A stretch of DNA of 64,000 nucleotides from Sipunculus nudus (GCA_026874595.1 CM049313.1:26222008-26286007), one strand, 5' to 3'. Shown: positions 23,302 to 35,345, numbered from the stretch's first letter. Numbers and translations: made by a program. Notes: generated by a model not told the origin, from the sequence alone.

Positions 23302-23536
23302 CTGATATGCAAATACAGGGGAATCGTCAGGTCCTTAAAGAGCCTTGTGATGCCTTAATATGCAAATATCAGGGATTCACCATACAGACTTTACAGGCCA
23401 TTCATGGCTACCTAAATCAACTACCCCTTTAACAGTTGTACGGCCAGTATACTAACTAATGTCTAGTTTACACCATCATGATGTCTGAGTCTTATTTACT
23501 GTATGCTGACTGTAAGCTTGATGTTGATATGCTTGC

Positions 23537-23650
23537 CTTGTGAGGAAGCTTATAGAACCAGACAGAAGGTATGTTGATATCATATGGTCCGTCCCCTGTG
23601 TGCCAAACAGCACCCATCCCTGATGTCTTCTTCCTCACCTGCCGCAGTTT
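23537..23650 (-). CDS. POLG: POLG exon (spacer, GPYDINIP / KLPHK motif)
   Basis: This is a 38-codon exon of mitochondrial DNA polymerase gamma. Gene-sense reading starts after TTTTTTGTAG and encodes KLRQVRKKTSGMGAVWH, then TGDGPYDINIPSVWFYKLPH and K. The stretch with GPY...DIP..WF.KLPHK is a conserved landmark of animal POLG shortly before the polymerase domain. Both ends are in phase 0. The downstream boundary is AAG followed by GCAAGC, with no GT close by, so the exon appears to use a GC-AG intron; its partner acceptor is at 9089-9090. The intron to the next exon is about 14.4 kb. The first ten residues are lysine-rich and less conserved. Confidence 0.88.
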
Positions 23651-23699
23651 CTACAAAAAACAGTGTTCAAATAAATTAGGTATTCAGAAAATCAATAAA

Positions 23700-24550
23700 A
23701 AAGGCCTCAAGGCCTAATGTAAACCTGTGCAATGGGATATACATCAGGTATAATGCTTCCGTGCTGGACCGCTACTTTTCAAGTACATGTGTGACATGTA
23801 TGTGTACAATGCAAGCACTGAACATTTTGAACCCGAGCGCATGCACTAATTACACAAACGTCACTGCTGAAATACTGGCATAAGTGCACACAACACAAAA
23901 ATGAAAATAGCCATTAAAGATGTATGGACATAATCAATTTCAGGCTTCAAACCACTCTTTGGCTATGTGCACAGACACATGAAATAACTAGTTACAGGTA
24001 GTCGAAAGTAACTTTGCATATCTGCCAAAATCAGCGTATTACAGATAAAATGAGGCATGGATTGAGTGTTAAGGAGAAATAGAGTGAGATGATTTTCTGC
24101 CATGTAAACATGATTGTAGGTGTCACCACCTGAGGCCAATACTGCAAAACACTCCTGAAAAAAGGGCATTAATTTATTCAACAAAAATGGAAAGGTCAGT
24201 GGCGCCACCTGTTTGGTTTATGAGAAAACATTCCTAGATGGATGAACATGCCAAATTTCAGAACAATACCTTGACCCAATCCTGAGATATGGGCAATTTT
24301 CACCCAAAGCACGTGCACAGATGGACGCCACAGATCTTTTGCAGATGGCACCACCAGTCTTTAGTAGAAGAGGGAAGAGTCCAAGATCTATGGATATGCA
24401 CAATTTCAGGCTAATACTGCAAATCACTCCTGAGAAAAGAGCATTAATTTATTTTACAAAAACAAAAGTAGATGGCACCACCTGTCTGGTTTCCAAGAAA
24501 ACATTCCAAGATAGATAAACATGCCAAATTTTAGAAAATTCAAGGTCCCT
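23700..24550. repeat. AGGCCTAATG-type repeat plus family K
   Basis: The start (AAGGCCTAATGTAAACCTGT) matches 38173 and the last bases of the window at 63979-64000, so AGGCCTAATGCGAACC is the left end of a dispersed family. Collinearity with 38173-38340 continues through GGTATAATGCTTC, GCTGGACC and CACTGCTGAAAT. The second half is family K with palindrome-related blocks near 24120, 24198, 24347 and 24474. Confidence 0.6.
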
Positions 24551-24615
24551 TCTTAAAATAACTTTGAATTTAACAGACTTGCATTGACTTGTTTAAAATA
24601 ATACAATGAACTTAC

Positions 24616-24808
24616 CATGAAAACACCACACAAAGCTGTTATAGAAGTCAGACTGTAGCACATAGGCCTCTTCCAATCCTGGCACTATGCCAAAGCTATT
24701 TATGGAGCTGACATCTTGACTAATGGCCAACATCCAGGCACTGTCAAATCTTGGCAATCTGCCAATGTTAAACCTAGTGCTGCCATCTGTACACTGAGTG
24801 GTCCCTAC
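24616..24808 (-). other. Orphan exon-like block with clean splice signals
   Basis: On the minus strand ATTCAG precedes 64 open codons (VGTTQCTDGSTRFNIGRLPR, then FDSAWMLAISQDVSSINSFG, then IVPGLEEAYVLQSDFY, ending WCFH plus one base), followed by GTAAGTTC, a near-consensus donor. The other two frames have early stops. It starts in phase 0 and ends in phase 1, so it cannot sit between the POLG exons at 27.1 and 23.6 kb. I do not recognise the product. A decayed copy lies at 38897-39115. It may be an exon of another gene, an alternative cassette or a captured gene fragment. Confidence 0.4.
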
Positions 24809-25074
24809 CTGAATTAACTTTGAAAAAATTCCCCAATACAAAATGCTTTTCAGCTGACTTTTTATAAAAAAAGAAATTAGGAATATATGAAAAACTATTA
24901 CAGATGCATACTGAATGCAAAATTATAATACAGATACATCTCACTGGTGGCAAATTTTTGAATCAAGTATGGATACCATTTATTTATAATCCATGTAAAG
25001 CCATCTTTATATAGACACAGAGAGCTGAATACCCAGGGTTGTTAACATTGCCTGGTATGATGACCAATTTAAAT

Positions 25075-26262
25075 CATAAATCTAAATTTTTTAAAAGCTT
25101 TTAAAAACATTCTTGTCAATATTTACCATAGAAAACCTGAAATCTAAATGTCTAGTGGCATGATATAATAGATGCTGATCAACTGGTGCCAGGCTAGCTG
25201 TAACTGCTTCACACAGCTAACATATATGGTAAAATGAATCAAATGAATCGCCATAATTCAGCCAAAAATCATTCATGTGGTACCATTAAAGTCAATTATA
25301 AAAAGAATTATTCTGAGGATAATTCTTGTAAAATATAAAACGATTTAGCTTCAGTGGCATCAGTCGAAAAATGTTTTGCAGGTTTATAACTCATATAGGA
25401 AGATACTACAAACTGGCTAAGCTCAGCTCCCTGTTACTCAGCCAAAAATCACTGAACCAAAACTGTTTGAACAAACTTGAATTATCAACATCTGAGGATA
25501 ATTAATGTTGAGATTTAAGATTTGGCTCAGTGGTTTTTGAGAAGAAGATCTTTGTAGCCACAGAGCTGAAATGGGCTGTAATGGCATATGACTTAATTCA
25601 GCTTCCCATAACTCAGCCAAAAGTCACTGAACTGAGACCATGAGACCATTTGAACAAACTTCAGAAAGGACTACCATAGGATCCTTTCTGTGCGATATTG
25701 AACAATTGGGCCATATGGTTTAAGAGAAGAAGTTTTTTGTAGCGCTCAGTATGATACAGCCACTGATGACCCCCCCTACAAAAAAGACAGATGCAGGTGG
25801 TGCCACCAATCCCTCAATTACAGATATGACTCATGTGACAAACATTGGCATAAAATCTGGTGATAATAGCCCCAGCCATTTCTGAACCTGAAATTTTAGT
25901 ATGCTTTTTTTGGTCAGATGACTAAGTTCAACTTCCTGTAACTTAGCCTAAAATCACAGAACTTGAACCATGCAAATAAACTTGAGAGAGATTGTATCTG
26001 GGATTATTTCTGTGAAATATTGGACAATTTGGCTGGAAGGTTTCTGAGATTTTTAAAGGTTTTTAAGCTTTCCCCTATAAAATCACAGTTAATGCTGATT
26101 ATTAAAAAAATAAGCTCAATCCGATAAAGTTTGACATGTGACTGTTTCCTACAAGCAATTTGGAGCTGCTAGCTCTGACGGTTTCTTAGATAGCATGGGT
26201 TAAGGTACGGAAATGGTGGACGGGGAACAGACGATGCTCTGCCATTGCATAAGCTCATAGAA
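25075..26262. repeat. Family D repeat copy
   Basis: Collinear with 1880-3745 and 46173-47840, including the GTGGTGCCACC block near 25799 and a terminus reading CATTGCATAAGCTCATAG. The stretch from 26263 to 27030 shows nothing beyond AT-rich sequence and a short G run near 27004. Confidence 0.65.
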
Positions 26263-27067
26263 GATTTTTTAGCTGCTGTTAACCTGGTGTGAATCAAGGG
26301 CTGCAATAACACTGACACAGGATAAATTTAGACATATATGGGAATGCTGAAAATGGTGAAACAAAACACTCATGCAGTCCGCCTGGCCTGAAAGCCCACA
26401 AAATATGGGCACCTGGAACTCCTTAATATGGCCAGATTCTCCAAGGTCAAGCATATTACATATTCTAAGGCAAACACTCTCTGTAGGAATTGTTGAAAAT
26501 TTGGTGAAGATAAAATCTGAGAAAGATACTGCCTGTAATTAAATGTGAAGAGTATCAGTACTAATTTTTTTTGTTAAATATTATCACAAAGCTCATACAA
26601 TACACATTTCTTACATGTTTGTACACAATCACATCAAATACAATGTATACAATTTATACAAAGCACATTTTCTTGATATTATTTCAACCATACTTTAAAA
26701 TTTCAAAGCTTGCATATACAATATAAATATATTCTAGTGGTCCCTACAGCAAACAAATATTTTCCCTACTCTTTCCTTCAAATTCAAAAACTACCTAAGC
26801 TACTGTATGTTATATTTGTTTCCTTATTTTTTATCAGAGTATCAGAACTGAATTAAGTCTAGAATAAACATAAATAGGAAAGAGTTTAATGATATATACT
26901 CATTAGTTCACAGGGTTTTATGGTAGTACATTACACCTGTCAGGTACTTGTCTACCTATAATCATTTGTACATAACACTGAATTTCAGATACTGTTATAA
27001 AGCAGGGGGGGGCACCTGTAGGTGAAACATATCATGTCAAATACATCATACTAAATGTAGGATCCAC

Positions 27068-27274
27068 CTTTTCGGCTAGCTTTTCAACTTGCCGCTGCTT
27101 TGACAGGTAGAGTACAGAGATTTTTGCATGTTCCTCCGCTGACAGACTGCCACCCTCCATCTGGCTCTCCATCTTCCGGAGATCCACCTCCAGCTGAGAT
27201 ATTTGCTGCTGGGACTTTGTGTCTGTGTGGCTCTGCTTCACTCTGAGAAGCGCTGGCCAGCACTCAACCAACAT
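27068..27274 (-). CDS. POLG: Candidate POLG spacer exon, coiled-coil-like
   Basis: Gene-sense sequence TTTACAGACAG precedes 69 open codons (MLVECWPALLRVKQSHTDTK ... QISQLEVDLRKMESQMEG ... HAKISVLYLSKQRQVEKLAE, K), followed by GTGGAT as a possible donor. Phase 0 at both ends fits exactly between the exons at 51951-52275 and 23537-23650. In the family this interval is a poorly conserved, charged linker. The local resemblance is limited to a phrase like LEVxxxxKMExx. The composition is rich in Q, E, K and L, with heptad-like spacing. Assignment rests on phase, orientation and position more than on similarity. It could be an exon of an unrelated nested gene. Confidence 0.55.
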
Positions 27275-27279
27275 CTGTC

Positions 27280-28036
27280 TGTAAACATGTAAATTCCCTT
27301 ACATTTATGCATGCCCAAGTGAAGCAGGTTTTTCTCTTGTAAAATGAGATATTTATTCAGAAAACTGTTCATCAGGGATCGCTCACGTGCCTTTTTTAGT
27401 GAATCTGTAAATTCTCTTGTATACTGAGATATATAATAAAATACTTGTTCATCAGATATACCTTAATTTTGTTTTTCTGCCATAATTGTGTTCACTATGC
27501 TGACCAATAGAACTAACAACACAAGGTCACAGCATTCAGCTGAAATTGCCAAAGAGTAAATTCATCAAATCCAGGCATACAGAAAAATTTAAAACTTTTT
27601 TTTTATATTGCTCTTGTAAATCCTAATGCTACAGCCATTTGGCAATATCATCAATAAGTCTGTCCTGCATGCGTAGTCTCCTTTACCTTAGTTTCAAATA
27701 TATAAACAGTTTTGAATATGAACAGTTTTGAACTCTTCTTTATTTGGGGTACTTCTGGCATTCATTCTTTACATAATGAACATCTAGATTTTAAAGCAAG
27801 ACAATTTTGTGGACACATAATTAAATGAGCTCTTTAGTCACTGTAATTTCTTGTGTAACAAAACTAAATCCAAAATGTTGCAACAGAAATAAGAATTAAA
27901 CATAGAACATTTTAAAATTCATCTGCTTTATGCAGGGGGGGGGGGGGAGGGTTATCCAAGCTCAGATGACAGGGAGCTGCCCCTGAGTCTAGCGTGGCTA
28001 ACGGGCCTGGTGTGGCTACATCCCACACGGCAACTG
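27280..28036. other. Intronic sequence with poly-G run
   Basis: AT-rich intron. A run of about 13 G near 27937 sits in a segment that resembles 62770-62930 (AAATTCATCTGCTTTATGCA...GGGG), so it is part of the same repeat family. No exon is seen. Confidence 0.4.
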
Positions 28037-30967
28037 ATTATAACAAGTGGCCCATGGGCCATGACGCTCAGCTGAATTCAAGGAATGTTGAACAATGAGC
28101 AAAATGACTGCCAGAGTGCAAACAAATCATGAATTTTGTGAAAAGTCCTTAGAAATGGGTTTCAGTGGGCTTTTGGACAGATGACAACTTCATTTGAAGG
28201 TCTCATAAATAGAAAAAAAAATGCGTAAAAATTTGAAAAAAAAATACAGGGAGTGCCACCAGTCTGCAGGAACTGATGAAACACTCTATGATCAATTTAT
28301 ATCCAAAGAACCATGGCTATCAAGGCATTAGTTATTCAGATACTGGAGCTTTTGTTTGTATCAAATTTTTAATTATTCTTGGGGGTATTTATGAGCCCTA
28401 TAGCTCGGAGAATATGGGTAACAGAAACCTAATTTCAGGTTTCCAAGGAGATTTTTCATTAGTCTCCCTGGATGTCAGGTAAGAAGATTCTGGGTACAGC
28501 AGTTACAGTTTGTGGCATGTTAACAGATGACCACTTCATTTGAAGGTCTCATAAATAGAGAAAAAATGCCTAAAAAATTGAAAAAAATACAGGTGGCGCC
28601 ACCAGTTTGCAGTAACTGATGGAACACTCCATGATCAATATGCCTGCAAAGAATCATGGAGATCAATGCATTGGTTATTCAGATACTGGAGTTTCAAGTT
28701 GTATCAAATTTTTAATTATTCTGAGGGGTACTTACTACAAAGGATATGGGTAACATAGACCTAATTTCATGTTTTCACAGAGACTTTTCATGAACCTCCC
28801 TTGATGTCAAGTTAGAAGAATCTAGGTCCAGCGGTTAAGATTTGTGCCCTGTTAACAGATGACAGCTTCTTTGAAAGTCTCAAAAATAAAGAAAAAATTT
28901 CGTAAAAATTTTAAAAAAATACAGATGGCGCCACCAGTTTGCAGGAACTGATTGAACATCCCATGATCAATATTCATGCAAAGAATCATGGTGATCAATG
29001 CAGTAGTTATTCAGAGACTTGAGCTTTTGTATCAAATTTTGCATTATTCTGGGGGGTACTTCGGAGCCCCATAGCTCCAAGGATATGGGTAACAGAGACC
29101 TAATTTCAGGTTTTCAAGGAGATTTTTCATGGACCTCCCTGGATATTAAGTTTGAAGATTCCAGGTCCAGTGGTTACGATTTGTGCCCTGTTAACAGATG
29201 ACAGTTTCATTGAGGTTTGAAAAAAAGAGAAAAAAATTTGTAAAAATTCGAAAAAATACAGGTGGCACCACCAGTCTGCAGGAAATGATATAACATCCCA
29301 TGATCAATATTCATGCAAAGAATCATGGTCATCAATGCAGTGGTTATTCATATACTTGAGCTTTTGTATCAAATTTTGCATTATTCTGGGGGGTACTTCG
29401 GAGCCCCATAGCTCCAAGGATATGGGTAACAGAGACCTAATTTCAGGTTTTCAAGGAGATTTTTCATGGACCTCCCTGGATATAAAGTAAGAAGATTCCA
29501 GGGCCAGTGGTTACGATTTGTGCCCTGTTAACAGATTAAAGTTTCATTGAGGTTTGAAAAAAAAAGAGAAAAAAATTTACAAAAATTTGAAAAAAATACA
29601 GGTGGCGCCACCAGTCTGCAGGAAGTGATGGAACATCCCATGATCAATATTCATGCAAAGAATCTTGGTGATCAATGCAGTGGTTATTCAGATACTTGAG
29701 CTTTTGTATCAAATCTGGCATTATTCTGGGGGATACTTCAGAGCCCCATAGCTCTGAGGTTTTGGGTAACAGAGACCTAATTTTCAGTTTCCAAGAAGAC
29801 TTTTCATTGGCCTCTCTGCATATCAAGAAAGAAGATTCTAGGTCCAGCCGTTATGATTTGTGCCCTGTTAACATCTCTGTTGACCGCATCTTTTAAGGTA
29901 TCAAAAATAGAGAAAGAAAATTGTAAAATATAGAAAAAATACAGGTGGCGCCACCAGTCTGCAGAAACCGATGAAACACTCCATGATCAATATCCATGTA
30001 AAGAATCATAGTGATCAATGCATTAGTTGTTCAGATATTTGAGTTTTTGTATCAAATTTTCATTATTCTGGGAGGTACTTCAGAGCCCCATAGCTTGAAG
30101 AATCTGGGTAACAGAGACCTAATTCCAGGTTTCCAAATAGACTTTTCATGGGCCTCCCCGCATGTCAAGATAGAAGATTCTAGGTCATGTTGTTACGATT
30201 TGTGCCCTGTTAACAGATGACAGCATCTTTTAAGGTCTCAAAAATAGAGAAAAAATTGTAAAAAATCGAGAAATACAGGTGGCGCCACCAGTCTGCAGAA
30301 ACTGATGAAACATCTCATGATTAATATGTATGCCAAAAATCATGACCATCAGTGATATAGTTAATGAGATATTGAAGCTTTTGTATGAAATTTTTCACTA
30401 TTCTGGGGGGTACTTTGGGGCCCCATAGCTCGAAGGATATGGGTAATAGAGACCTAATTTCTGGTTTCCATGGAGACTTTTTGTAGGTCTCTCAGAATGT
30501 CAAGAATGAAGATTCTAGGTCCAGTCTTTATAATTTGTGCCCTGTTAACAGATGTCCACATTTTTAAAGGTCTCAAAAATAGAGAAAAAAATTCGTAAAA
30601 AATCGAAAAATATAGGTGGCGCCACCAGTCTGCAGGAACTGATGGAACATCTCATGATCAATATGTATGCCAAAAATCATGAACATCAGTGATGTAGTTA
30701 ATGAGATATTGAAGTTTTTGTATGAAATTTTTGACTATTCTTGGGGGTACTTTGGGGCCCCATATCTCTAAGGATATTGTTAACAGAGACCTAATTCCAG
30801 GTTTCCAAGGAGATTTTTCATGGACCTCTCTGGATGTAAAGTAAGAAGATTCCAGGTCCAGCAGTTACGATTTGTGCCCTGTTAATGGACGGACGGCCGG
30901 CCGGACGGACGACGGACAAAGAATGATCGGTATAGCTCAGATGACTTACAATCAGCTGAGCTAAAAA
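28037..30967 (+). repeat. Family A array 2, about eight units of 340 bp
   Basis: The head is AAGTGGCCCATGGGCCATGA at about 28037. Palindrome-related blocks occur near 28249, 28592-28603 (exact), 28924, 29264, 29601-29612 (exact), 29943-29954 (exact), 30278-30289 (exact) and 30615-30626 (exact). The array ends with a GGACGGACGGCCGGCCGGAC tract and the hairpin at 30933-30963, then AAAAA. It directly abuts the truncated gypsy 5' LTR, which suggests insertion into or next to that LTR. Confidence 0.85.
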
Positions 30968-31159
30968 CTGTCCTACTACAGTATTGTATAAAGTATATGC
31001 TTGACACAGCCAGTTGTCATGGCAACACATATTTGCCAATCAGAAGAGAGCTTAACGCAGATGGAATGAGATGACCAAGACAAGTGGATCCAAGACAGAC
31101 AACTGATATATTTCGCAGCCTGGACAAAGGCAAGTACCAAATCCTTGTCCCAGGTGACA
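30968..31159 (+). mobile_element. Truncated 5' LTR of the gypsy element
   Basis: Positions 30991-31159 match the last part of the 3' LTR (49905-50054), including GACACAGCCAGTTGTCATGG and GATATATTTCGCAGCCTGGA. Small indels are present, among them about 13 extra bases near 31130 and a missing segment between TGACA repeats. The end is GACA. A TATAAAG sequence lies at about 30982. Upstream LTR sequence is missing where array A begins. Confidence 0.8.
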
Positions 31160-31160
31160 G

Positions 31161-31178
31161 TGGTGACCAGGTTCCACG
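31161..31178 (+). other. Probable primer binding site
   Basis: TGGTGACCAGGTTCCACG begins one base after the LTR terminus. Its position and its TGG start are as expected for priming from the CCA end of a tRNA. The tRNA was not identified. Confidence 0.55.
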
Positions 31179-31197
31179 CAACAGGTAGAAGATTCTT

Positions 31198-31461
31198 TTT
31201 TTTTTTTAAAGGACAGGTCCATGGCCTGTTGGTGGCACTGTCTATTGAATGAGGATGAAGGTATCCATATGATAAGAATGATATGTAATTTATAAGCCTT
31301 CTGGATTGAAGGTTTTATATAGACGGGGCTAGGAATAATCCAGAAGTCATAACCTGTTGTTAAGACATTAGAGCAAATCTCTCTAGCACCGACGGAAATC
31401 AAACCAGGAACCTTAAGCTCCGAATTCCAACACCTGAACCACTAGGCTATGTTCTACGCCT
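31198..31461 (-). mobile_element. tRNA-derived SINE with 14-bp target duplication
   Basis: The minus strand starts at about 31461 with a tRNA-like head. It has an A box TAGCCTAGTGG (31439-31449), a B-box-like GGTTTGATTTCC (31394-31405), a tRNA-unrelated body and a terminal A run (plus-strand T run at 31198-31212). The target sequence GGTAGAAGATTCTT is present at both sides (31184-31197 and 31462-31475). This gives a complete polymerase III SINE signature of about 264 bp inserted in the gypsy leader. Confidence 0.85.
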
Positions 31462-31924
31462 GGTAGAAGATTCTTCTCATGCCACTACCCATAGTAGTGT
31501 ATATTTCTGCCCCAAACCGTGTCAGAAACAGCCTGCACATTTCATGGATAGGCCCGCTATTTTTTTCCCTCCCTGAACTAGGCTGATTTGGTGAGTTCTC
31601 TGTGTTAAAGCAGGGCATAGAGCCCTGTTAGTGATAAATATCAGTTTTCTAAATATAAGACCTGATTAAGTAAGACATTGATCCTGTCTATTAGTTTAAA
31701 TCCTTCATAACTGAGTACTTTATTTTTGTTCCGGGAAAGTTGTGAAGTTCTCAACTTCTCCAGGACCTGCTGCCATCTGCTTGCTGCTTGTGGAATTAAT
31801 GTCCCACCCGTTTTTGTGCAACTGAAAGGTGCTCAACCCTTTCTGCCATCTGCAGCAGCTGCTGACACTAAAGTTCCTGTCACTTCTGACATTGTTCAGT
31901 GATGCATTTCTTAAATTTCTATCA

Positions 31925-32423
31925 TTAAAGGGGCTCAATCACCTATAAAGCATGATGAACTAAAAAGAAAAAAAATATAGCTTCGTTGCTTTAAAATGAA
32001 TTGGTACCTGCCAAACTATTGCCCTGAAACCGTTTGCTTACTCCTGTATACAAGTGTTAAAAAAAGTGGACCGGGCGCGATCACAGGTGTAAACATAAAC
32101 ACCACACTACATCGCCGGGCTATATCATATGTCAATCTAGATATGCCCTGTCTGACTTGGCCAAAAAAAATGTAATACATGTTCCTGCTCGCTGAAACAA
32201 TGCATGTTGCGGCTTATAATCACACTGGGTTGTTTTGGTAAACAAACACATGTGGACTGTGTTTACCAACACGCAAAGCCATAACAAGGTGCTAAACTGC
32301 TGTATGCGAGGTACTGAGATTTTGTGCTGGAATGTTTTTGCTGGTAAACTTTTGTATAAAGCAGAAGTGAACTGATAGTGTGGAAGAGTTGGCATAGTAA
32401 TGCTCCTGATTATGTCCCTTTAA
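31925..32423. mobile_element. 499-bp MITE flanked by TTAA
   Basis: The left end TTAAAGGGGCTCAATCA and the right end TGATTATGTCCCTTTAA are inverted repeats. TTAA at both edges (31925-31928, 32420-32423) fits a piggyBac-type target duplication. The minus-strand open frame at 32132-32395 lies wholly inside and has no family resemblance, so it is not called. Confidence 0.7.
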
Positions 32424-33303
32424 AGTAATTTAATCCAGTATTTTTGTTTTTTTTAAAGACTTCAGCCATTTTTTTATATCCTCTGCCATAGTCATTAACA
32501 CATCTTGCTAACTGTTGTACATTAAATACCGTATTTATTTGCTTATTGTTAAACCAGTCATACAGGTAACCCCACCTGTTTCTCTACCTTTTGCTTGCAT
32601 TCTGCACATTCATAGGCTTGCATATTAACCCATTATTTTGAGTATTACTATAATAAACACCCCAATCAACACTGCCTTTATTTTTAACAAATGTGTATCT
32701 TGCTATACGCAATATCTTTCAATCTGGAGCCTATTGTTTCTTTTCATTATATCAGCTTATCAGCAGTTTTACTCAGCAGATAAATTAGTCAAATAAGAAT
32801 ACTTATAACATTAAATAAAGTCTTCAGACAAGGATACCAGTTTACTGTTCATCATAGTTATACCCCATTGCAACCCAGCTATACTGATAGTAGCTGCCGT
32901 GGCCAGCTGTTGCTATTTTTTACATATATGCATGTGATAGCCTGAGCAACCACTGAGTACTTGACTTGTTGCTCAGACTATTTTGATTACTCATTTGTTT
33001 CTACATTGGTAGATATTCAGATTATAGCTAATTACAGCTACTTTGAGCAGTTACTCACTGGTTTACTCAAAGCTGCTTTCATTGTTTACTAAACTTGTTT
33101 CTTTATGCACTTATTCTATTTTTTTTTAATCTGCTGATCTACTCAAGTGCTTCATCACTTTTAATAAATTCAAGCATGGTCACACTTTTTTCTGTGTACT
33201 AAGCACCCCCTGAGCATGACAGTTACTAGTTTTACTGCACAATAATTGCCACATTTCCTACCATATTTATTCTGACAAATTCATAACCCAGAATTTCTCT
33301 TCC
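32424..33303 (+). other. Gypsy leader, no features recognised
   Basis: T-rich sequence between the MITE and the first gag-like frame. With the SINE and MITE removed, the leader from primer site to gag is still about 1.3 kb. No promoter or splice signal stands out. Confidence 0.35.
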
Positions 33304-35345
33304 TTGGTGAATTTTATACAAGCTGTCTCCCTCACCATGCCATTGAATCTCCATACCACTTCTGTGGATGACATTATTTATTTTTTACCAGACACCTGTT
33401 CTCCTTCTGCAGCTGTCACTGTTGTTGCACTTTGCCAGTCCAATCCACATTTTGAGTTGCATGATTTAGAACAAGCTTCTGGACTTGCTGCCTCTGACTG
33501 GCAATACTTTCTTGATAAGGGCTTAGTCAAGTTAAGATTGATTTACCTACTGCTCATACTATTGGTTCACCTACTGAAATGCAACAGCTCTCTTAAAATG
33601 TCCGCAGACAGCTTCTTCAGGAATCTGCAGCTTATAGAGCAGCTTTACAGCGACTCCAAAATCCTGATGCTGCTTTGTCCTGTAGTTATTCTCATAGTTC
33701 TGATCCTAACCAGCCTGTTAGTTTTGCCCGGTCTAATCCACATGCGCAAGCCCTTTCTGTGTATCTGGACAACATATACTAACAGCACTGTTCCGCTTAC
33801 CCATCTGCCTCTCATTTTAGGAGAAGGGGGAGGCATGAGCGCCCGGGAAGGCATTTTGCTGCTGGGTCAAGGACAGCTCAGCTTTCACTTGATTCTTGTG
33901 GTGGTACCTCCTCAGACCTCTCAGGTTTACATCCTAAGGTAGATCTGTATCATGCACTGCCCATCAGGTCCAACCTTGAGTTTCTAGAATGCAGTCCTCT
34001 AGCAAATGCCCTGATGGACAGGACCTAAATACTTTCAAGCCACTAGCAGAACAGGTATGACCCTTGTACTTACTCGAGAGACCCAGCAAGTCATTACCAC
34101 AATGCTGAGCCACATCATTGCTCACTCATTAGCAGTAGTCCTTATTCAAGCCATGAACGTGCAAGCTTTTGAAGAGAATACCAGCCCCAGCGTACCTCTT
34201 CCTCCCATAGAAGTGACCGTCACAACCGTAGTGCTGGCAGGAGTGAAGGAAGAATGCCATACTCAAGGTGGAGCCATCACCCCCAGGACACAAAAGAGAG
34301 GAGAGGTCGACGTTACCACTGCAGTACCAGTGATTCATCTGGTGACAGGTTTAGGTGTCGCCCTTATCACAGCAGAAGTATTAGTCGAGAGAGGTGCAGG
34401 CACACTAAGAGACATGGGAGGAGACACAGGCATCATCAAAGGGATACTTCTGGATCATGCGACAGCCACACACCCCCTCAGCGAAAAAGAAAGCACTACC
34501 AGAGTCCACGGGCACCAAAACTGCCAGCATTTAATGGGGATAAGACGTAGCACACTTTTATATTCCAATTTGAATGCCTGGCAGACCATTACAGATGGTC
34601 AAATAAGAAAGCTGATGCCCTGATGGATTGTTTGTCAGGAAAAGCATTAGATTTTGTGTAAGAAATGGAAATCTCAATGGATTACAAGACTCTTCACAAA
34701 GAATTGGATTCCAGATTCGGCTTCAAGGAGACCGCGTCTTCGGCAAGGAGACCAGAGAAGAAATATGATGAATCAATTGAAGAGTTCAGTCAAAGGGTCC
34801 ACATGCAGGCCTTGGAAGGCTTCAAAGGAGAAAAAGAGTCCAACATCAACTAGATCCTGGTTGAGCATTCTTTCTGTAGATGTAAAGATAAAAAAGCAGT
34901 TGAAATCCCAATACCGAAATATTCCAAGACCACAAACAAAGCTGTTAAATGTTTGAATGATGCCATTAATAACAGGAAGTCACTGAATTTGTACGCATCT
35001 ACTAATTTATCATCGAGCAAAGTAAGCTTTGTTGACACATATGAGGACTTTTCAAGTGAGGTAGAAGAACTTTCAGCTAGTTTCAGTAGACCAGAAAGCC
35101 TGAGGCCAAAGCATGATCCTTCTTGCAATCAACAGTCTCAAGTTCACACTCTTTGGAAGGAGTTCACCAGTCGTATGGAAAACTTGGGAGTCAATGTTGA
35201 TATTTTTCATGCTTCCATAGACACCTCCACATCAGTTGCCCTGTAGATCACCAAAACTGCAGTCGCCTATTCGCCTGGCAACCCTTGAATGCTTCAACTG
35301 TCATGAGAAAGGAAATATGAGGAAGGAATGTCCAAAGCTCAGGGT
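33304..35345 (+). pseudogene. Ty3/gypsy gag remnant with altered zinc knuckle
   Basis: Broken gag reading frames. The N-terminal part (33304-33540) is one frame, followed by a frame shift into a glutamine- and leucine-rich stretch (RRQLLQESAAYRAALQRLQ). An Arg/Ser/His-rich segment (34254-34550) leads into PKLPAFNGDKT and FQFECLADHYRW, typical of the gypsy gag entry, with TAG where tryptophan is expected. Further stops occur near 34660 and 34851. A CCHC knuckle near 35290-35330 reads CFNCHEKGNMRKEC: the histidine ligand is asparagine. The product would be the capsid/nucleocapsid. This copy cannot make it. Confidence 0.8.

Noticed and set aside
28276-30220. Recurring frame of about 60 codons (SEPHSSENMGNRDLIS type) in family A units
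   Set aside because: Frame lengths, starts and ends differ between units and some units are broken. The similarity is simply DNA repeat identity.
34057-34623. Long frame of 188 codons in the gypsy gag region
   Set aside because: The adjacent frame (34254-34550) carries the Arg/Ser-rich segment and the PKLPAFNG motif that continue into gag, so the longer frame is a shadow.
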